NCBI RefSeq assembly: GCF_003285015.1
Contig: NZ_QMFB01000008.1
Location: 62,001-126,000, forward strand
Direction: 5' to 3'
Length of the DNA: 64,000 nt
Source of the DNA: Paenibacillus contaminans
Lineage (GTDB): Bacteria; Bacillota; Bacilli; Paenibacillales; NBRC-103111
How positions within the stretch are numbered: the stretch's first letter is position 1; each line of letters begins with the position of its first letter. Below the pieces are notes generated by a model. That model was not told the origin of the DNA, made no database searches, and saw only the letters and a list, made by a program, of their open reading frames with translations. Below, in pieces: positions 9,018-19,212 of this stretch. Both the position numbers and the translations under genes were made by a program.

Positions 9018-9051
9018 AATGTTGCATTGGGTAAACTTAATTGAATATAAT
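9018..9051 (+). promoter_or_regulatory. mntA promoter with MntR-like operator
   Basis: A sigma-A-type promoter reads TTGCAT (9022-9027), 18 bp, TATAAT (9046-9051). Overlapping its -35 is GTTGCATTGGGTAAACTT (9021-9038), which matches the manganese-repressor MntR box of Bacillus (TTGC...GG.AAACT) at the conserved positions. The placement suggests repression by Mn-loaded MntR. No footprint data; inference from motif and context. Confidence 0.6.
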
Positions 9052-9137
9052 AAACATATAGTCATGAGAGAAACAATATTTGATTAATAAAACAAAAGGT
9101 CTTAAGGGCAAAAACGAGGACGAGGAGAGAAGGACGA

Positions 9138-10091
9138 ATGAAGCGAAAGTGGCACTCATCGGTAAAACGTTTTTTGATCGGCATTATTTTTCTTAGCTTG
9201 ACTGCGGCGCTCGCGGCTTGCGGTAGCGCGGAGCCTGCGTTCAGCGGTCAGCAGGGCAAAGTGAAGGTAACGACTACGATCGGCATGATCGCGGACATCG
9301 TCAAGGAAGTCGGCGGCGACGGCGTCGAAGTTGTCGGATTGATGAAGAGCGGCGTCGACCCGCATTACTATAAGGCATCGCAGGGCGATATCAAGAAGCT
9401 TGACCAAGCGGACATCATCTTCTATAACGGCCTTCATTTGGAAGGCAAGATGGTGGATATTTTCGAGAAAATGGCCAAAAACAAGCCGACGATCGCCGTA
9501 TCCAAAAACATCCCGGAAAATAAGCTGCGCAATGCCAATGACGGAACGGCCGGCCATGACCCGCATATTTGGTTCGATGTCCGCCACTGGATGAATGCGA
9601 CCGAAACGGTCCGCGACGCTTTGATCGAGTTTGACGGAGCAAACGCCGAAAAGTATCGCGCCAACACGGCCGCTTATCTGAAGAAGCTGGAAGAGCTTCA
9701 CGAATATGCGAAGACGCAAATCGCGACGATTCCGGAAAAAAGCCGGGTGCTTGTCACCGCGCATGATGCGTTCGGATATTTTGGAGACGCCTATGTGCTT
9801 AAAGTAATGGGATTGCAGGGCATCAGCACCGCTTCCGAGGCGGGAACGAAGGACACGAACGAACTGCGCGATTATTTGGTGGATAACAAGATCAAAGCGG
9901 TTTTCGTAGAATCGAGCGTATCGCCGAAGGCGATTAATGCGGTAATCGAAGGCGCCAAGAAAAAAGGCCATACCGTAACGATCGGCGGAGAGCTGTTCTC
10001 GGATGCGATGGGGAAAGAAGGAACGCCGGAGGGCACCTATATCGGCATGGTACGCCATAACGTGGACACGATCGTCAAGGCTTTGAAATAA
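9138..10091 (+). CDS. mntA: Manganese/zinc ABC transporter substrate-binding lipoprotein
   Basis: The extracellular metal-binding component of an ABC importer, 317 aa, cluster A-I (ZnuA/TroA/PsaA). A lipoprotein signal ends with LAAC, so Cys is the lipidated residue. The four ligands of the family are visible: His in [10 protein letters not shown], His in DPHIWFD, Glu in VFVESSVSP and Asp in [10 protein letters not shown]. This H-H-E-D set is shared by Mn and Zn binders. There is no long His-rich loop of the kind common in ZnuA. Together with the two-permease operon and the MntR-like box this favours manganese. GAGGAGAGAAGG precedes the ATG. Confidence 0.85.
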   Translation: MKRKWHSSVKRFLIGIIFLSLTAALAACGSAEPAFSGQQGKVKVTTTIGMIADIVKEVGGDGVEVVGLMKSGVDPHYYKASQGDIKKLDQADIIFYNGLHLEGKMVDIFEKMAKNKPTIAVSKNIPENKLRNANDGTAGHDPHIWFDVRHWMNATETVRDALIEFDGANAEKYRANTAAYLKKLEELHEYAKTQIATIPEKSRVLVTAHDAFGYFGDAYVLKVMGLQGISTASEAGTKDTNELRDYLVDNKIKAVFVESSVSPKAINAVIEGAKKKGHTVTIGGELFSDAMGKEGTPEGTYIGMVRHNVDTIVKALK

Positions 10092-10116
10092 AGCCGGATA
10101 CGAAGGAGGAAGAACG

Positions 10117-10878
10117 ATGAAAAACGCACCGCTTCGCATATCGGGTTTATCGGTTGCCTACCAGAAAAAACCGGTGCTGCGCGACATTGCCCTCGAGGTG
10201 CCGGAAGGAAAGCTCATCGGCATAATCGGTCCGAACGGCGCCGGCAAATCCACCTTGATCAAGGCGGCGCTCGGGCTTGTGCCGCGGCTTTCCGGCGAAG
10301 TAGCCATTTACGGACGGCCGTATGCGGAGCAGCGTAAGCTGATCGGCTACGTGCCGCAGCGGGAATCGGTCGATTGGGATTTTCCGACGAACGCGCTGGA
10401 CGTAGTTATGATGGGAAGATACGGTCATCTTGGCTGGTTCCGTAGACCCGGCGCCAACGAGCGCCGGATCGCCATGGAATGCCTAGCCAAGGTAGGGATG
10501 GCGGATTATGCGGACAGGCAAATCAGCCAGCTGTCAGGCGGCCAGCAGCAGCGGGTATTCCTCGCAAGGGCGCTGGCGCAGGATGCGCAGCTTTATTTTA
10601 TGGATGAACCGTTCGTCGGCGTTGACGCCGCAACTGAGAAGGCGATTATCGCGCTCCTGAACGAGCTCAAGGCGCAAGGGAAGACGGTGCTTGTCGTTCA
10701 TCACGATTTGGCCACCGTTAAGGAATATTTCGACTGGGTCGTGCTGCTCAACGTCGAGCTGATCCAGGCGGGACCGACCGCCGATGTTTTTACAGCTGCG
10801 AATTTGCAGCGCACGTACGGAGGGCGTCTCGCGATACTGGAAAGAAACGATCACGAGACGGGGATAGGAGCGAGGTGA
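10117..10878 (+). CDS. mntB: Manganese ABC transporter ATP-binding protein
   Basis: 253-aa ATPase that powers the importer. Walker A is GPNGAGKST, the Q-loop lies in [13 protein letters not shown] (typical of metal-type importers), the signature is LSGGQQQRV, Walker B is LYFMDEP and the switch His is in VVHHDL. It starts 26 bp after mntA with AAGGAGGAAG upstream and overlaps the next gene by 4 bp, so translation is coupled. Family members with DWDFP after the Q-loop serve Mn/Zn/Fe systems. Confidence 0.9.
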   Translation: MKNAPLRISGLSVAYQKKPVLRDIALEVPEGKLIGIIGPNGAGKSTLIKAALGLVPRLSGEVAIYGRPYAEQRKLIGYVPQRESVDWDFPTNALDVVMMGRYGHLGWFRRPGANERRIAMECLAKVGMADYADRQISQLSGGQQQRVFLARALAQDAQLYFMDEPFVGVDAATEKAIIALLNELKAQGKTVLVVHHDLATVKEYFDWVVLLNVELIQAGPTADVFTAANLQRTYGGRLAILERNDHETGIGAR

Positions 10879-11816
10879 CAGCAATGGAAAGCTTGAGGGA
10901 ACTGTTTGCCGATCCGAATACGCGGTGGATCATCATGGGCTGCGTGCTGCTTGGCTTAAGCAGCGGTGTGCTCGGCAGCTTCGCCTACCTGCGCAAGCAG
11001 GCGCTGATGGGAGATGCGCTCGCTCATGCGGCGCTTCCCGGCATTTGTATTGCGTTCATGCTTACCGGCTCGAAATCGATCGTTTTGTTTCTGATCGGCG
11101 CAATGGTGTCCGGCATCTTGGCGACGCTGGGCATTGGAGCGGTAACGCGCCATTCGCGGATCAAGGCTGATACGGCGCTGGCGATCGTGCTTTCGGTATT
11201 TTTCGGGATCGGCATCGTGCTGCTGACGCAAATTCAGCATAGCGAAACGGGCAATCAGAGCGGGCTGGATAAATTTTTGTTCGGGCAGGCCGCTACGATG
11301 ATCGCTTCCGACGTGACGACGATGGCTGTCATTTCGTTCGTGCTCGTTTTCCTGTGCGCTTTGTTCTTTAAAGAATTCAAGCTGCTCGCCTTCGACTCCG
11401 GATTCGCGCGGGGGATGGGCTTTCCGGTTGCGCTGCTCGATCAGCTGCTTATGCTGCTAATCGTCGTGACCGTCGTCGTCGGCATTCAAGCCGTCGGCGT
11501 CGTCCTGATGGCGGCGCTGCTTATTACGCCGGCCGTATCGGCGCGTTACTGGACGGAGAAGCTCGGCGTCATGGTGACGCTGGCCGGTTTGTTCGGCGCG
11601 CTCAGCGGTTTTGTCGGAACATGGATCAGTACGCTTGGCGACAATTTGCCGACGGGACCGCTATGCGTGCTTGCGGCTACTTTATGGTTCGGCATTTCGG
11701 TATTGTTCGCGCCGCGGCGGGGGCTGGTAGCCAAAGCGCTGCTTCGGGCAAGGGCGAAGAAAGCGATTAGGTCCGAAGGAAAGCCGATGACGGCAAGCGA
11801 GGGGGGCGCGCTATGA
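10875..11816 (+). CDS. mntC: Manganese ABC transporter permease
   Basis: 313-aa integral membrane permease of the ABC-3 family with about 8-9 helices, forming half of the metal channel. The start codon GTG overlaps the mntB stop by 4 bp; an in-frame ATG at 10884 is an alternative start behind the same AGGAGCGAGG. Conserved ABC-3 features include [17 protein letters not shown] near the N-terminus. The C-terminus is a basic cytoplasmic tail. It overlaps mntD by 4 bp. Confidence 0.87.
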   Translation: MTAMESLRELFADPNTRWIIMGCVLLGLSSGVLGSFAYLRKQALMGDALAHAALPGICIAFMLTGSKSIVLFLIGAMVSGILATLGIGAVTRHSRIKADTALAIVLSVFFGIGIVLLTQIQHSETGNQSGLDKFLFGQAATMIASDVTTMAVISFVLVFLCALFFKEFKLLAFDSGFARGMGFPVALLDQLLMLLIVVTVVVGIQAVGVVLMAALLITPAVSARYWTEKLGVMVTLAGLFGALSGFVGTWISTLGDNLPTGPLCVLAATLWFGISVLFAPRRGLVAKALLRARAKKAIRSEGKPMTASEGGAL

Positions 11817-12706
11817 ACGACTTTTGGATTTTGCTGACCGGCGCGCTTGTCGCTTGCTCCTGCAGCATTCTGGGCTGCTTCCTTATCTTAAGACGGATGG
11901 CGATGATCGGCGATGCGATCAGCCATTCCGTACTGCCGGGCATCGTCATCGTATTTTTGCTCAGCGGTTCCCGCGATTCGCTCTTGATGCTGTTCGGCGC
12001 CGCGATTCTCGGTCTCGTTACCGTCTTCCTCATCCAGACGCTGCATCAAAGCGGCGTGCAGTCCGATGCTTCGATCGGCGTCGTGTTTACGTCCTTGTTC
12101 GCCGTCGGCATCGTGCTTATCAGTTTATTCGCAAGACAGGTGGATCTCGATCTCGACTGCGTTTTGTACGGGGAGATCGCCTATGTAGGCTGGGATACGC
12201 TGGAAATCGGCGGCGTGAACGTCGGGCCGAAAGCCGTATGGGCGCTGGGGCTTACATTAATGCTCATCTTGTGCCTGATCGGGATGTTTTACAAGCAATT
12301 TAAGCTTTGCGCATTCGATCCGGCGCTTGCGGCGGCGCTCGGCATACCGGTTATTTTGTTCCATTACTTGCTGATGGGGCTCGTATCGATAACGACTGTC
12401 GCATCGTTCGAAAGCGTCGGCGCTATCCTTGTCGTAGGCATGCTTGTCGTCCCTGCGGCGACCGCATACCTGCTGACGGATAAGCTCGGCAGAATGATCG
12501 CTTACAGCATGGCGATCGGCGTTATTTGCTCGACTGCCGGTTATTATGCGGCGGTAATCCTTGACGCTTCGATCGCGGGCTGCATGATTACCGTTGCCGG
12601 CGTACTCTTTGCACTCGCATTTCTGTTCTCGCCAAGCCACGGCGTCGTCTGGAAGAAAAGACGCCAGCGCCGCAGCGCGCTTGCGGAAGCGGCTGCGGCC
12701 GGTTAA
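11813..12706 (+). CDS. mntD: Second manganese ABC transporter permease
   Basis: 297-aa ABC-3 family permease, paralogous to its upstream neighbour (RRMAMIGDAISHSVLPG corresponds to the mntC N-terminal motif). The ATG overlaps the mntC stop (ATGA). Two different permeases in one operon match the B. subtilis mntABCD arrangement; single-permease znuABC systems differ. The end is marked by a bidirectional terminator. Confidence 0.87.
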   Translation: MNDFWILLTGALVACSCSILGCFLILRRMAMIGDAISHSVLPGIVIVFLLSGSRDSLLMLFGAAILGLVTVFLIQTLHQSGVQSDASIGVVFTSLFAVGIVLISLFARQVDLDLDCVLYGEIAYVGWDTLEIGGVNVGPKAVWALGLTLMLILCLIGMFYKQFKLCAFDPALAAALGIPVILFHYLLMGLVSITTVASFESVGAILVVGMLVVPAATAYLLTDKLGRMIAYSMAIGVICSTAGYYAAVILDASIAGCMITVAGVLFALAFLFSPSHGVVWKKRRQRRSALAEAAAAG

Positions 12707-12720
12707 TCCGGCACGAAAAA

Positions 12721-12756
12721 AAACCTCCATCCACTTTTAATGGATTGGAGGTTTTT
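12721..12756. terminator. Bidirectional terminator between mntD and sugar isomerase gene
   Basis: Stem AAACCTCCATCCA (12721-12733) with TGGATTGGAGGTTT (12741-12754), preceded by A-run and followed by T-run, so it can serve both convergent genes. Confidence 0.85.
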
Positions 12757-12786
12757 GCCTATAAATCAAGAAGTCGGGCTGCCGGC

Positions 12787-13635
12787 TTACTCCAGACCTG
12801 CGGCGGCGTACACCTTGATGAAAGCGTCGGCGGAACGCTTAAGCAGCTCTTCGCTGCTTTGGGAAGGCGCTTGTGGTGTTAAAATTTCTTGAGCGACGAC
12901 GCCTTTGTAGCCGATCCGGCTGACCGCCTTCAAGAAAGCGGCGAGATCGATTACGCCTTCTCCGGGATACAAGCGGTCGTTGTCAAGCGCTTCCTCGACC
13001 GGTACCGGCTTGGCGTCATTAATATGCACGTGAACGATCTGCTCCGGCTTGAGCGCAAGCAGCTCCTCGACGGTCCCGTTCGACGTATACCAGTGGTAGG
13101 CGTCCAGCAGCAGGCCGACGTTAGGTTCGCCGATGGCCGCGATCCAGTCCAGCGTTTCCTGCATCGTCCAAATGAACGGATGCTTCCAAGCCGTCCGCAA
13201 ATGATGAGGACCGACGAATTCCAGGCCGAGGCGAATCCCGTAAGCGCCGAGAATCTGGGCGCAGGTGCGAAGCCTTCTGGTAGTGATTGTCATATGGTGC
13301 GCGGCTTTAAAGTCGGTTGAAGGTAAAATGTATGTACAGCACGAGCTGCAGCCCAATTTGGCTGCAGCTTCCGCATCGCTCGCAAGCCCGGTCAGGGTTT
13401 CAAGAAACTTTTCTTCGGACTGGCGCCATTCGACGGACAATCCGATCGATCCGATTCGTATCCCGTTCTCGCTCAGGAACGACTTTGCGCCAGCTTCGCC
13501 GCGCTCCTCGATCAGCTTCCGCAATGCGCCGCCGCTTGTATCGATTGCTTGAAATCCGTTTGCCCCAGACTTTACGACGAAATCTTCCAGCGAGCCGATG
13601 CTGCCTACTCCCGCTAAGGTCAACCCTTTTATCAT
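12787..13635 (-). CDS. Sugar phosphate isomerase/epimerase family protein
   Basis: 282-aa TIM barrel of the xylose isomerase-like/AP endonuclease 2 fold. The expected metal-binding residues are visible: Glu in GLEFVGPHH, Asp in LLLDAYHW, His in HVHINDAKP and Glu in VAQEIL. GGGGAGGCATTCCA stands before the ATG. Relatives include IolE, IolI and hydroxypyruvate isomerase; the substrate cannot be assigned here since the gene stands alone, convergent with the mnt operon. Confidence 0.8.
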   Translation of the reverse strand: MIKGLTLAGVGSIGSLEDFVVKSGANGFQAIDTSGGALRKLIEERGEAGAKSFLSENGIRIGSIGLSVEWRQSEEKFLETLTGLASDAEAAAKLGCSSCCTYILPSTDFKAAHHMTITTRRLRTCAQILGAYGIRLGLEFVGPHHLRTAWKHPFIWTMQETLDWIAAIGEPNVGLLLDAYHWYTSNGTVEELLALKPEQIVHVHINDAKPVPVEEALDNDRLYPGEGVIDLAAFLKAVSRIGYKGVVAQEILTPQAPSQSSEELLKRSADAFIKVYAAAGLE

Positions 13636-14055
13636 TGGAATGCCTCCCCGATTTTTCTTCGTGAAACGGTATGCCCGGCTTCATCCCCGATTTGTGTTCA
13701 TGCTTTTGGCCGCTCGTCCCGAATCGTGGCGGTAGAGCGCTTTTGTTTGCTTCCCTATAAGACAGGCTGCCGTTATACATTACAGTAGCTTTTTACGGCT
13801 GTATGCACAATTGTTATTTTTGCTTCATTTACATGCGATTTTGGTGCGGAGCAAGGTTGCTGCGGCCTGATGCGGACTTTTTTGCGTATCCCGCCGATTG
13901 TGCGGACTCCCGGTAATCGTGTCTGAAATTTTTTTTGTTCATAGGAAAGGTGTGGTATACTTACGAAATAGTGTTACCGACAGGACGCGGCGCGCGTTTG
14001 TTTGCATTCGATAAGAACGGCGGATCGCCGCGGTAAAGAAAGGATTTTGTGCATT
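13636..14055. other. Intergenic region before asnB
   Basis: 420 bp between divergent genes. A TATACT hexamer at 13956-13961 with TTGTTC 15 bp upstream may be the asnB promoter (weak). Around 13850-13910 the motif TGCGGA recurs three times (about 13854, 13874, 13901). No gene seen. Confidence 0.4.
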
Positions 14056-15930
14056 ATGTGCGGGATTGCAGGAATTATGTACAGGGACGGAAGAACGCCT
14101 TCCGAGTCCGAGCTTAAACAAATGACAGACATCATCTTTCATCGGGGGCCGAACGATGCCGGCTTTTATACCGATCCCGGGATCGGCCTCGGCTTCCGCA
14201 GGCTTTCGATCATCGATTTGGCCGAAGGCCATCAGCCGCTTTGCAATGAAGACGAGACGGTATGGATCGTATTCAACGGAGAAATATACAATTACAAAGC
14301 GCTGAGAAGCATGCTGCAGGAGAAAGGGCATATTTTCAGAACGCATAGCGATACGGAAGTAATCGTTCATCTATATGAGGAGTACGGCGAGGCTTGCGTC
14401 AACCATATGCGCGGGATGTTCGGCTTCGTCATTTGGGACCGGAACAAGCGGCAGCTGTTCGGGGCTCGCGACCATTTCGGCATTAAGCCTTTTTATTATT
14501 ACCGGGACGGAGAACGGTTCGTATTCGGATCGGAAATCAAAAGCATCCTGCAGGCGGAAGGCATCAGCCGGCAAGTCGATACGGAAAGCATGCTAAACTA
14601 CTTGACATTCCAATACGTGCCGGAGCCGGCTACGATGTTCCGCGGCATCGCGAAGCTTCCGCCCGCCCACAGCGTAACGATTAAGTCGGACGGCAACATG
14701 TCGATCCGTAAATATTGGGATCCGATGTTCGAGCCGGTCCAGCGCCCATTCGCCGATTATGTGGAGGAAATCCGCGCGGGTTTGACGGATTCCGTCAAGC
14801 ACCATCTGGTGAGCGACGTGGAACGGGGCTGTTTTCTATCGAGCGGAATCGACTCGACGGCGATCGCTGCGCATATCAAGCGGCTTGAATCGCTGCGCAC
14901 GTTCTCTGTAGGCTTTGACGGCACGAACAATGAGACGGTAATCGCCCGCGAGACGGCTGCCGCTATTGGGACGGAGCATTACGAGAAGGTGATTACGCAG
15001 CGCGACTTTTTCGACGCCGTGCCGAAAGCGATTTGGCATCAGGACGAGCCGGTGGCGGACCCTTCGGCGATTGCGCTTTACCATGTTGCGCAGCTGGCGA
15101 GCGAGCATGTAACGGTCGTTCTGTCCGGCGAAGGCGCCGACGAATTGTTCGGCGGCTACCGCATTTACCGCGAGCCGCAGGCGCTGCGCCCGCTGTCGTG
15201 GCTGCCGATGCCGCTCAAACGGCTGCTGCACAGCCTGACGAAGCTGCTGCCGGCTGGCGTAACGGGCCGCAACTACGTGCTGCGCGGCACGACGCCGCTC
15301 GAGGAGCGGTTTCTCGGCAACGCGAAAGTGTTCAGTGAGGATATGAAGGCGGAGCTCGTACGGATGAGCGCGGAGCAGCTGAGAGGCTACCGGGATCCGC
15401 AGCAAATCGCAGCGGCATTTTATTCGCGGACGCGGCATCTCGATCCGGTGTCGCGGATGCAGGATATCGATATGAACTTGTGGTTGCCCGGCGATATTTT
15501 GATGAAAGCGGACAAGATGACGATGGCCCATTCGCTGGAGCTTCGCGTGCCTTTCCTGGACAAGGAGTTGTTCGAGATTGCCCGCAAGATTCCGGTTCAG
15601 TACCGTCTGGCCGAAGGAACGACGAAATACGTGTTCCGCAAGGCGATGGAAGGGATCATTCCCGACTTTATTCTGAACCGGCCGAAGCTCGGATTTCCCG
15701 TTCCGATGCGCGATTGGCTGAAGGGCTCCCAAGGACAGGTGCTGCTTGAGCAAATCAAGGCGAGCGGCATCGACAGCTATATTAAGATGGATGCGATCGA
15801 AAGGATGGCTTCGCAGCACCGGAACGGACAAGGTGATTATTCCCGCCGCTTGTGGGTGTTGTACGTGTTCGCATTATGGCACGCGACTTATATGCAGGAG
15901 CAGCCGGCAAGAACGTTCGCTGCGGTATAG
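14056..15930 (+). CDS. asnB: Asparagine synthase (glutamine-hydrolysing)
   Basis: 624-aa cytosolic enzyme that makes asparagine from aspartate, ATP and glutamine. The start is set at the ATG of MCGIAGI because Cys2 must become the N-terminal nucleophile of the class II glutaminase domain (residues 2-200). The synthetase domain follows with the pyrophosphate loop SSGIDST and the family motif SGEGADELFGGY. Length and motifs match B. subtilis AsnB/AsnO-type enzymes; some paralogues amidate cell-wall peptides instead, which cannot be excluded. AAAGAAAGGA lies upstream at a slightly long spacing. Confidence 0.9.
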   Translation: MCGIAGIMYRDGRTPSESELKQMTDIIFHRGPNDAGFYTDPGIGLGFRRLSIIDLAEGHQPLCNEDETVWIVFNGEIYNYKALRSMLQEKGHIFRTHSDTEVIVHLYEEYGEACVNHMRGMFGFVIWDRNKRQLFGARDHFGIKPFYYYRDGERFVFGSEIKSILQAEGISRQVDTESMLNYLTFQYVPEPATMFRGIAKLPPAHSVTIKSDGNMSIRKYWDPMFEPVQRPFADYVEEIRAGLTDSVKHHLVSDVERGCFLSSGIDSTAIAAHIKRLESLRTFSVGFDGTNNETVIARETAAAIGTEHYEKVITQRDFFDAVPKAIWHQDEPVADPSAIALYHVAQLASEHVTVVLSGEGADELFGGYRIYREPQALRPLSWLPMPLKRLLHSLTKLLPAGVTGRNYVLRGTTPLEERFLGNAKVFSEDMKAELVRMSAEQLRGYRDPQQIAAAFYSRTRHLDPVSRMQDIDMNLWLPGDILMKADKMTMAHSLELRVPFLDKELFEIARKIPVQYRLAEGTTKYVFRKAMEGIIPDFILNRPKLGFPVPMRDWLKGSQGQVLLEQIKASGIDSYIKMDAIERMASQHRNGQGDYSRRLWVLYVFALWHATYMQEQPARTFAAV

Positions 15931-16053
15931 AGATTGGGCTTGCCGAGGCGGCAGGCTTCGCGGGCGGCATTCGAACGACCGGCGGTCCGCTGTAAACGGG
16001 CGCCGGCCGTTTCTTTTCAAAGACGACATTTGACACCGGAGAGGGGTTTTCTT

Positions 16054-16800
16054 GTGAGTACATACAAATTGCTTGCGCTTGATATGGACGGTACGCTGCT
16101 AGACGAGCATTCGAAAATTTCCGAGGAAAATGCCAAATGGATTCACGCTGCGCTGGATGAAGGCGTTACGGTTATGTTCTCGACCGGGCGCGGCGTGCAA
16201 AGCGCGCTTCCGTACGCGGAAGAGCTCAAGCTGAGGTCGCCGATCGTCGCGGTCAACGGAAGCGATGTATGGAAGGAGCCGCATGTCCTCTTGAAGCGCG
16301 TGCTAATGGACGTCCAACTGATTCGCAGCATGCACGAGCTTGCCGTCGAATACGATACGTGGTTTTGGGCGTATGCGGTGGAAGGCGTGTTCAACAAGGA
16401 AAAATGGACCGAAGACATAACCGGCATCGAATGGCTGAAGTTCGGCTTCTACACGGAGGAGGCCGACAAGCTGGCTTCCATCCGCAAGACGCTGGAAAGC
16501 TGGGATGTGCTTGAAATTACAAATTCGCATCCGAGCAACCTGGAGCTGAATCCCAAAGGAATCAGCAAAGCAAGCGGTCTGAACGAAGTGTGCAAGCTGC
16601 TTGGGCTGGACATGTCGCAGGTTATCGCAATGGGCGACAGCTTGAACGATATGGCGATGATCCGCGCCGCCGGACTCGGCATCGCTATGGGCAATGCGCA
16701 GGAAGAGCTGAAAAAGGCGGCTAAGCTGGTCACCGTAACGAACAATGAAAGTGCGGTCGCAAGGGTGATCCGCGAGCATATTTTCGGCGAACGCGTGTAA
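16054..16800 (+). CDS. Cof-type HAD phosphatase
   Basis: 248 aa, subfamily IIB. The GTG at 16054 is chosen because GGAGAGGGG precedes it and the family motif LLALDMDGTLL begins five residues in. Other motifs are the Thr in FSTGRG, the Lys in LNPKGISKASGL and MGDSLNDMAMI with its metal-binding Asp pair. The large C2 cap fits sugar-phosphate or FMN/PLP phosphatases. Substrate unknown. It lies 123 bp after asnB. Confidence 0.85.
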   Translation: MSTYKLLALDMDGTLLDEHSKISEENAKWIHAALDEGVTVMFSTGRGVQSALPYAEELKLRSPIVAVNGSDVWKEPHVLLKRVLMDVQLIRSMHELAVEYDTWFWAYAVEGVFNKEKWTEDITGIEWLKFGFYTEEADKLASIRKTLESWDVLEITNSHPSNLELNPKGISKASGLNEVCKLLGLDMSQVIAMGDSLNDMAMIRAAGLGIAMGNAQEELKKAAKLVTVTNNESAVARVIREHIFGERV

Positions 16801-16901
16801 GTCGTAAGAAAATGTAAGGGAACAGATTCGATCTTTCATATGCAGGCGGCGCGCGCCTTCTGTCAAGGCTTTCCCGCTTTGCGATCGAGGGGGATCATGA
16901 A

Positions 16902-17381
16902 TTGGCCATACTTGGCTGGATCATTACGATTGTTTTGTTTGTCGTCGGCATGGTGGGCGCCATCCTGCCGATTTTACCCGGGGCGGTGGCGATCCTATTG
17001 GGATTTGTCGTCTATGGGCTGTTTCTCGGCTTCGAACCATTCGGCTTCTGGTTCTGGTTCATTCAAGTGACGATCGTCGCCGTCATTACGATTGCGGACT
17101 ATGCGGTCGGCGCATGGGGCGTCAAAAAATACGGCGGCTCGCGGGCTTCCGTCATCGGCAGTACGATCGGCATCATTGCCGGTCCGTTCGTCATCCCTGT
17201 TGCGGGACTGATTCTGGGGCCGTTCCTCGGCGCTTTTCTCGGGGAGCTGATCGCAGGCTCGGATGCGGAGAAATCGCTGAAGGTCGGCTGGGGTTCGATC
17301 GTCGGGCTGTTTTCGAGCACGATCGTCAAGCTTGTGCTCCAGTTGATTATGATCGTCTTATTTTTCATTTGGGTGCTGTAG
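16902..17381 (+). CDS. DUF456 family membrane protein
   Basis: 159 aa with about five hydrophobic segments and many Gly residues (GMVGAILPILPGAVAILLG, GIIAGPFVIP, GLILGPFLGAFLGEL). This glycine-rich arrangement is the DUF456 pattern; no function is established for the family. The start is a TTG at 16902 with CGAGGGGG eight bases upstream. It is followed after 39 bp by a flippase gene and may be cotranscribed. Confidence 0.75.
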   Translation: MAILGWIITIVLFVVGMVGAILPILPGAVAILLGFVVYGLFLGFEPFGFWFWFIQVTIVAVITIADYAVGAWGVKKYGGSRASVIGSTIGIIAGPFVIPVAGLILGPFLGAFLGELIAGSDAEKSLKVGWGSIVGLFSSTIVKLVLQLIMIVLFFIWVL

Positions 17382-17420
17382 CGGCGTGAACACGCACTTT
17401 CATAGGGAGAAGGTACGGTT

Positions 17421-19052
17421 TTGGCAAAGGATTCATTGCTTAAAGGAACGCTGATTTTATCATTGGCCGCGCTTGTAGCAAGGGTGCTCGGCATCGCGCA
17501 GCGGGTGCCGCTCGCCTACTTGCTGGGCACTGCGGGGGCAGCGATGTTCGCCCAGGCGAACAATGTGTATTTGATGCTGCTGCCGTTAGCGACGGCAGGT
17601 ATTCCGAGCGCGCTGAGCAAGCTCGTTTCGGAAAAAATCGCGCTCGGCAGGCGCGAGGAAGCCGAGCTTATTTACCGGGCGTCGCTCAAGTTTGCGGTCG
17701 TTGCCGGTCTCGTCATTACGGTACCGCTTTTTATTGCGGCGCCGTATTTTGCCGACTACGTGAAGGTGCCCGGATCGGCGGTGGCGATTCGCGCGATCGC
17801 GCCGGCGCTGCTGCTGTTCCCGATCATCGCGATGATGCGCGGCTACTTCCAAGGACGTCAGATGATGATGGCGGGCGGTATTTCGCAAATCGTGGAACAG
17901 TTTGCCCGCGTAGGCACTTCGGTATTGCTGGCAGCGATTTTCCTGGGGCTGGGATCGGGCGAGGACTGGATTGCCGGCGGGGCTTCGTTCGGCGGCGTGA
18001 TGGGCGCGGTCGGCGCGCTTGCCGTCATGATGATCTACATGCGCAGACTGCGCCGCAGCGACAAAGCCGCTTTCCGCGAAACGGCGGCCGCTTCGGAAAG
18101 CGTGAGAAGAGCGGCCAAGCCGGCGATGTCGACCAAAGCCATTTATGCTTCGTTGCTGCGCTTGTCGATTCCGATCGTCATTTTTTCGTCGGCTGTCGCC
18201 ATCGTGTACTTCATCGATTCGTTCGCCATTCGTTTGGTCGAGTCGCATGTCGGGCTGGAGCTCGCCACCAAGCAGTATAGCTGGCTGGCTTACCAGGCGC
18301 AATCTCTCGCGGGTATCCCGGTCATCTTTGCCACGGCGATCAGCCAATCGCTGGTGCCGGTCATTTCGTCGGCGCATGCAAGCCGGGATATGGCGGAGGT
18401 AGGACGGAAGGCTTCGCTTGCGCTTCGTCTGGCCGTATTAACGGGACTGCCGGTTATTTTTGTGATTTGCTTGGCTGCAGCGCCGATCAACGGGCTGTTG
18501 TTCACTTCCTATGAGGGCTGGGAAATGACCGCGCTGCTTACGGCCGGGACGTTATTCCAGATCTTGATGATGACGTCCGGAGCCATTTTGATGGGGATGG
18601 GAAGGATGAAGCCGCTCGTCGGTTTCGTGCTCGCCGGAATCGCCGTGAAAATAATCGGATCCGTCATTCTCGCCGAGTGGTTCGGCATATATGGCTTCGT
18701 CATCGCGACGGGTCTCTGCTTCATTACGGCGTCGATGTTAAATATCGCTTACTTGCGCAGAGAAGTGCATTTCTCGGTTGTGGGCGCCCGTTGGCCGGGT
18801 ATGATCGTAACGATCGTGATCATCGCTGCAGCGGGAGGGGGAGCGGCTTACTTCAGCCAAGAATGGCTGCAGCCGTTCGGCGTCATGAAGCTTGACGCAT
18901 TGCTGCAAGCGATCGTGGTATGTGCGATAGTCGGCGTGCTGTATCCGGTCCTGCTTATGGCGACACGCGTCGTTACGAAGGGAGATGTCGAAACCTTCCC
19001 GGCCCCGGTTCGCAAGCTGATCGGCAAAGTGCAGCGGTTAGTCCGCAGATGA
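17421..19052 (+). CDS. MurJ/SpoVB-family polysaccharide flippase
   Basis: 543-aa MOP-superfamily membrane protein with about 14 helices. The N-terminus (KGTLILSLAALVARVLGIAQRVPLAYLLG) is the family hallmark. Relatives flip lipid-linked wall or cortex precursors: SpoVB, YtgP/MurJ, YabM, YkvU. The paralogue cannot be fixed without phylogeny. The start is a TTG behind AGGGAGAAGG. Loop residues 205-235 are hydrophilic and Ala-rich, separating the two halves. Confidence 0.85.
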   Translation: MAKDSLLKGTLILSLAALVARVLGIAQRVPLAYLLGTAGAAMFAQANNVYLMLLPLATAGIPSALSKLVSEKIALGRREEAELIYRASLKFAVVAGLVITVPLFIAAPYFADYVKVPGSAVAIRAIAPALLLFPIIAMMRGYFQGRQMMMAGGISQIVEQFARVGTSVLLAAIFLGLGSGEDWIAGGASFGGVMGAVGALAVMMIYMRRLRRSDKAAFRETAAASESVRRAAKPAMSTKAIYASLLRLSIPIVIFSSAVAIVYFIDSFAIRLVESHVGLELATKQYSWLAYQAQSLAGIPVIFATAISQSLVPVISSAHASRDMAEVGRKASLALRLAVLTGLPVIFVICLAAAPINGLLFTSYEGWEMTALLTAGTLFQILMMTSGAILMGMGRMKPLVGFVLAGIAVKIIGSVILAEWFGIYGFVIATGLCFITASMLNIAYLRREVHFSVVGARWPGMIVTIVIIAAAGGGAAYFSQEWLQPFGVMKLDALLQAIVVCAIVGVLYPVLLMATRVVTKGDVETFPAPVRKLIGKVQRLVRR

Positions 19053-19165
19053 TAGTATGCGTTGCGCCGAGGCTGGTAGAATGATCGGAAGGCGCGATCG
19101 GAAGGCCGTGCGGTTAAGCGCAAGGTGACATGTTTATAAGGGATTCGGGATAATCCCTTTACAAA

Positions 19166-19212
19166 GAAGCATTCCGTTCCACCTTGGCTGTGGATTGGAA
19201 TGCTTCTTTTTC
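19166..19212. terminator. Bidirectional terminator after flippase gene
   Basis: Stem GAAGCATTCC (19166-19175) with GGAATGCTTC (19197-19206) and T-run. A second small hairpin, AAGGGATT with AATCCCTT, lies just upstream near 19138-19158. Confidence 0.75.
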
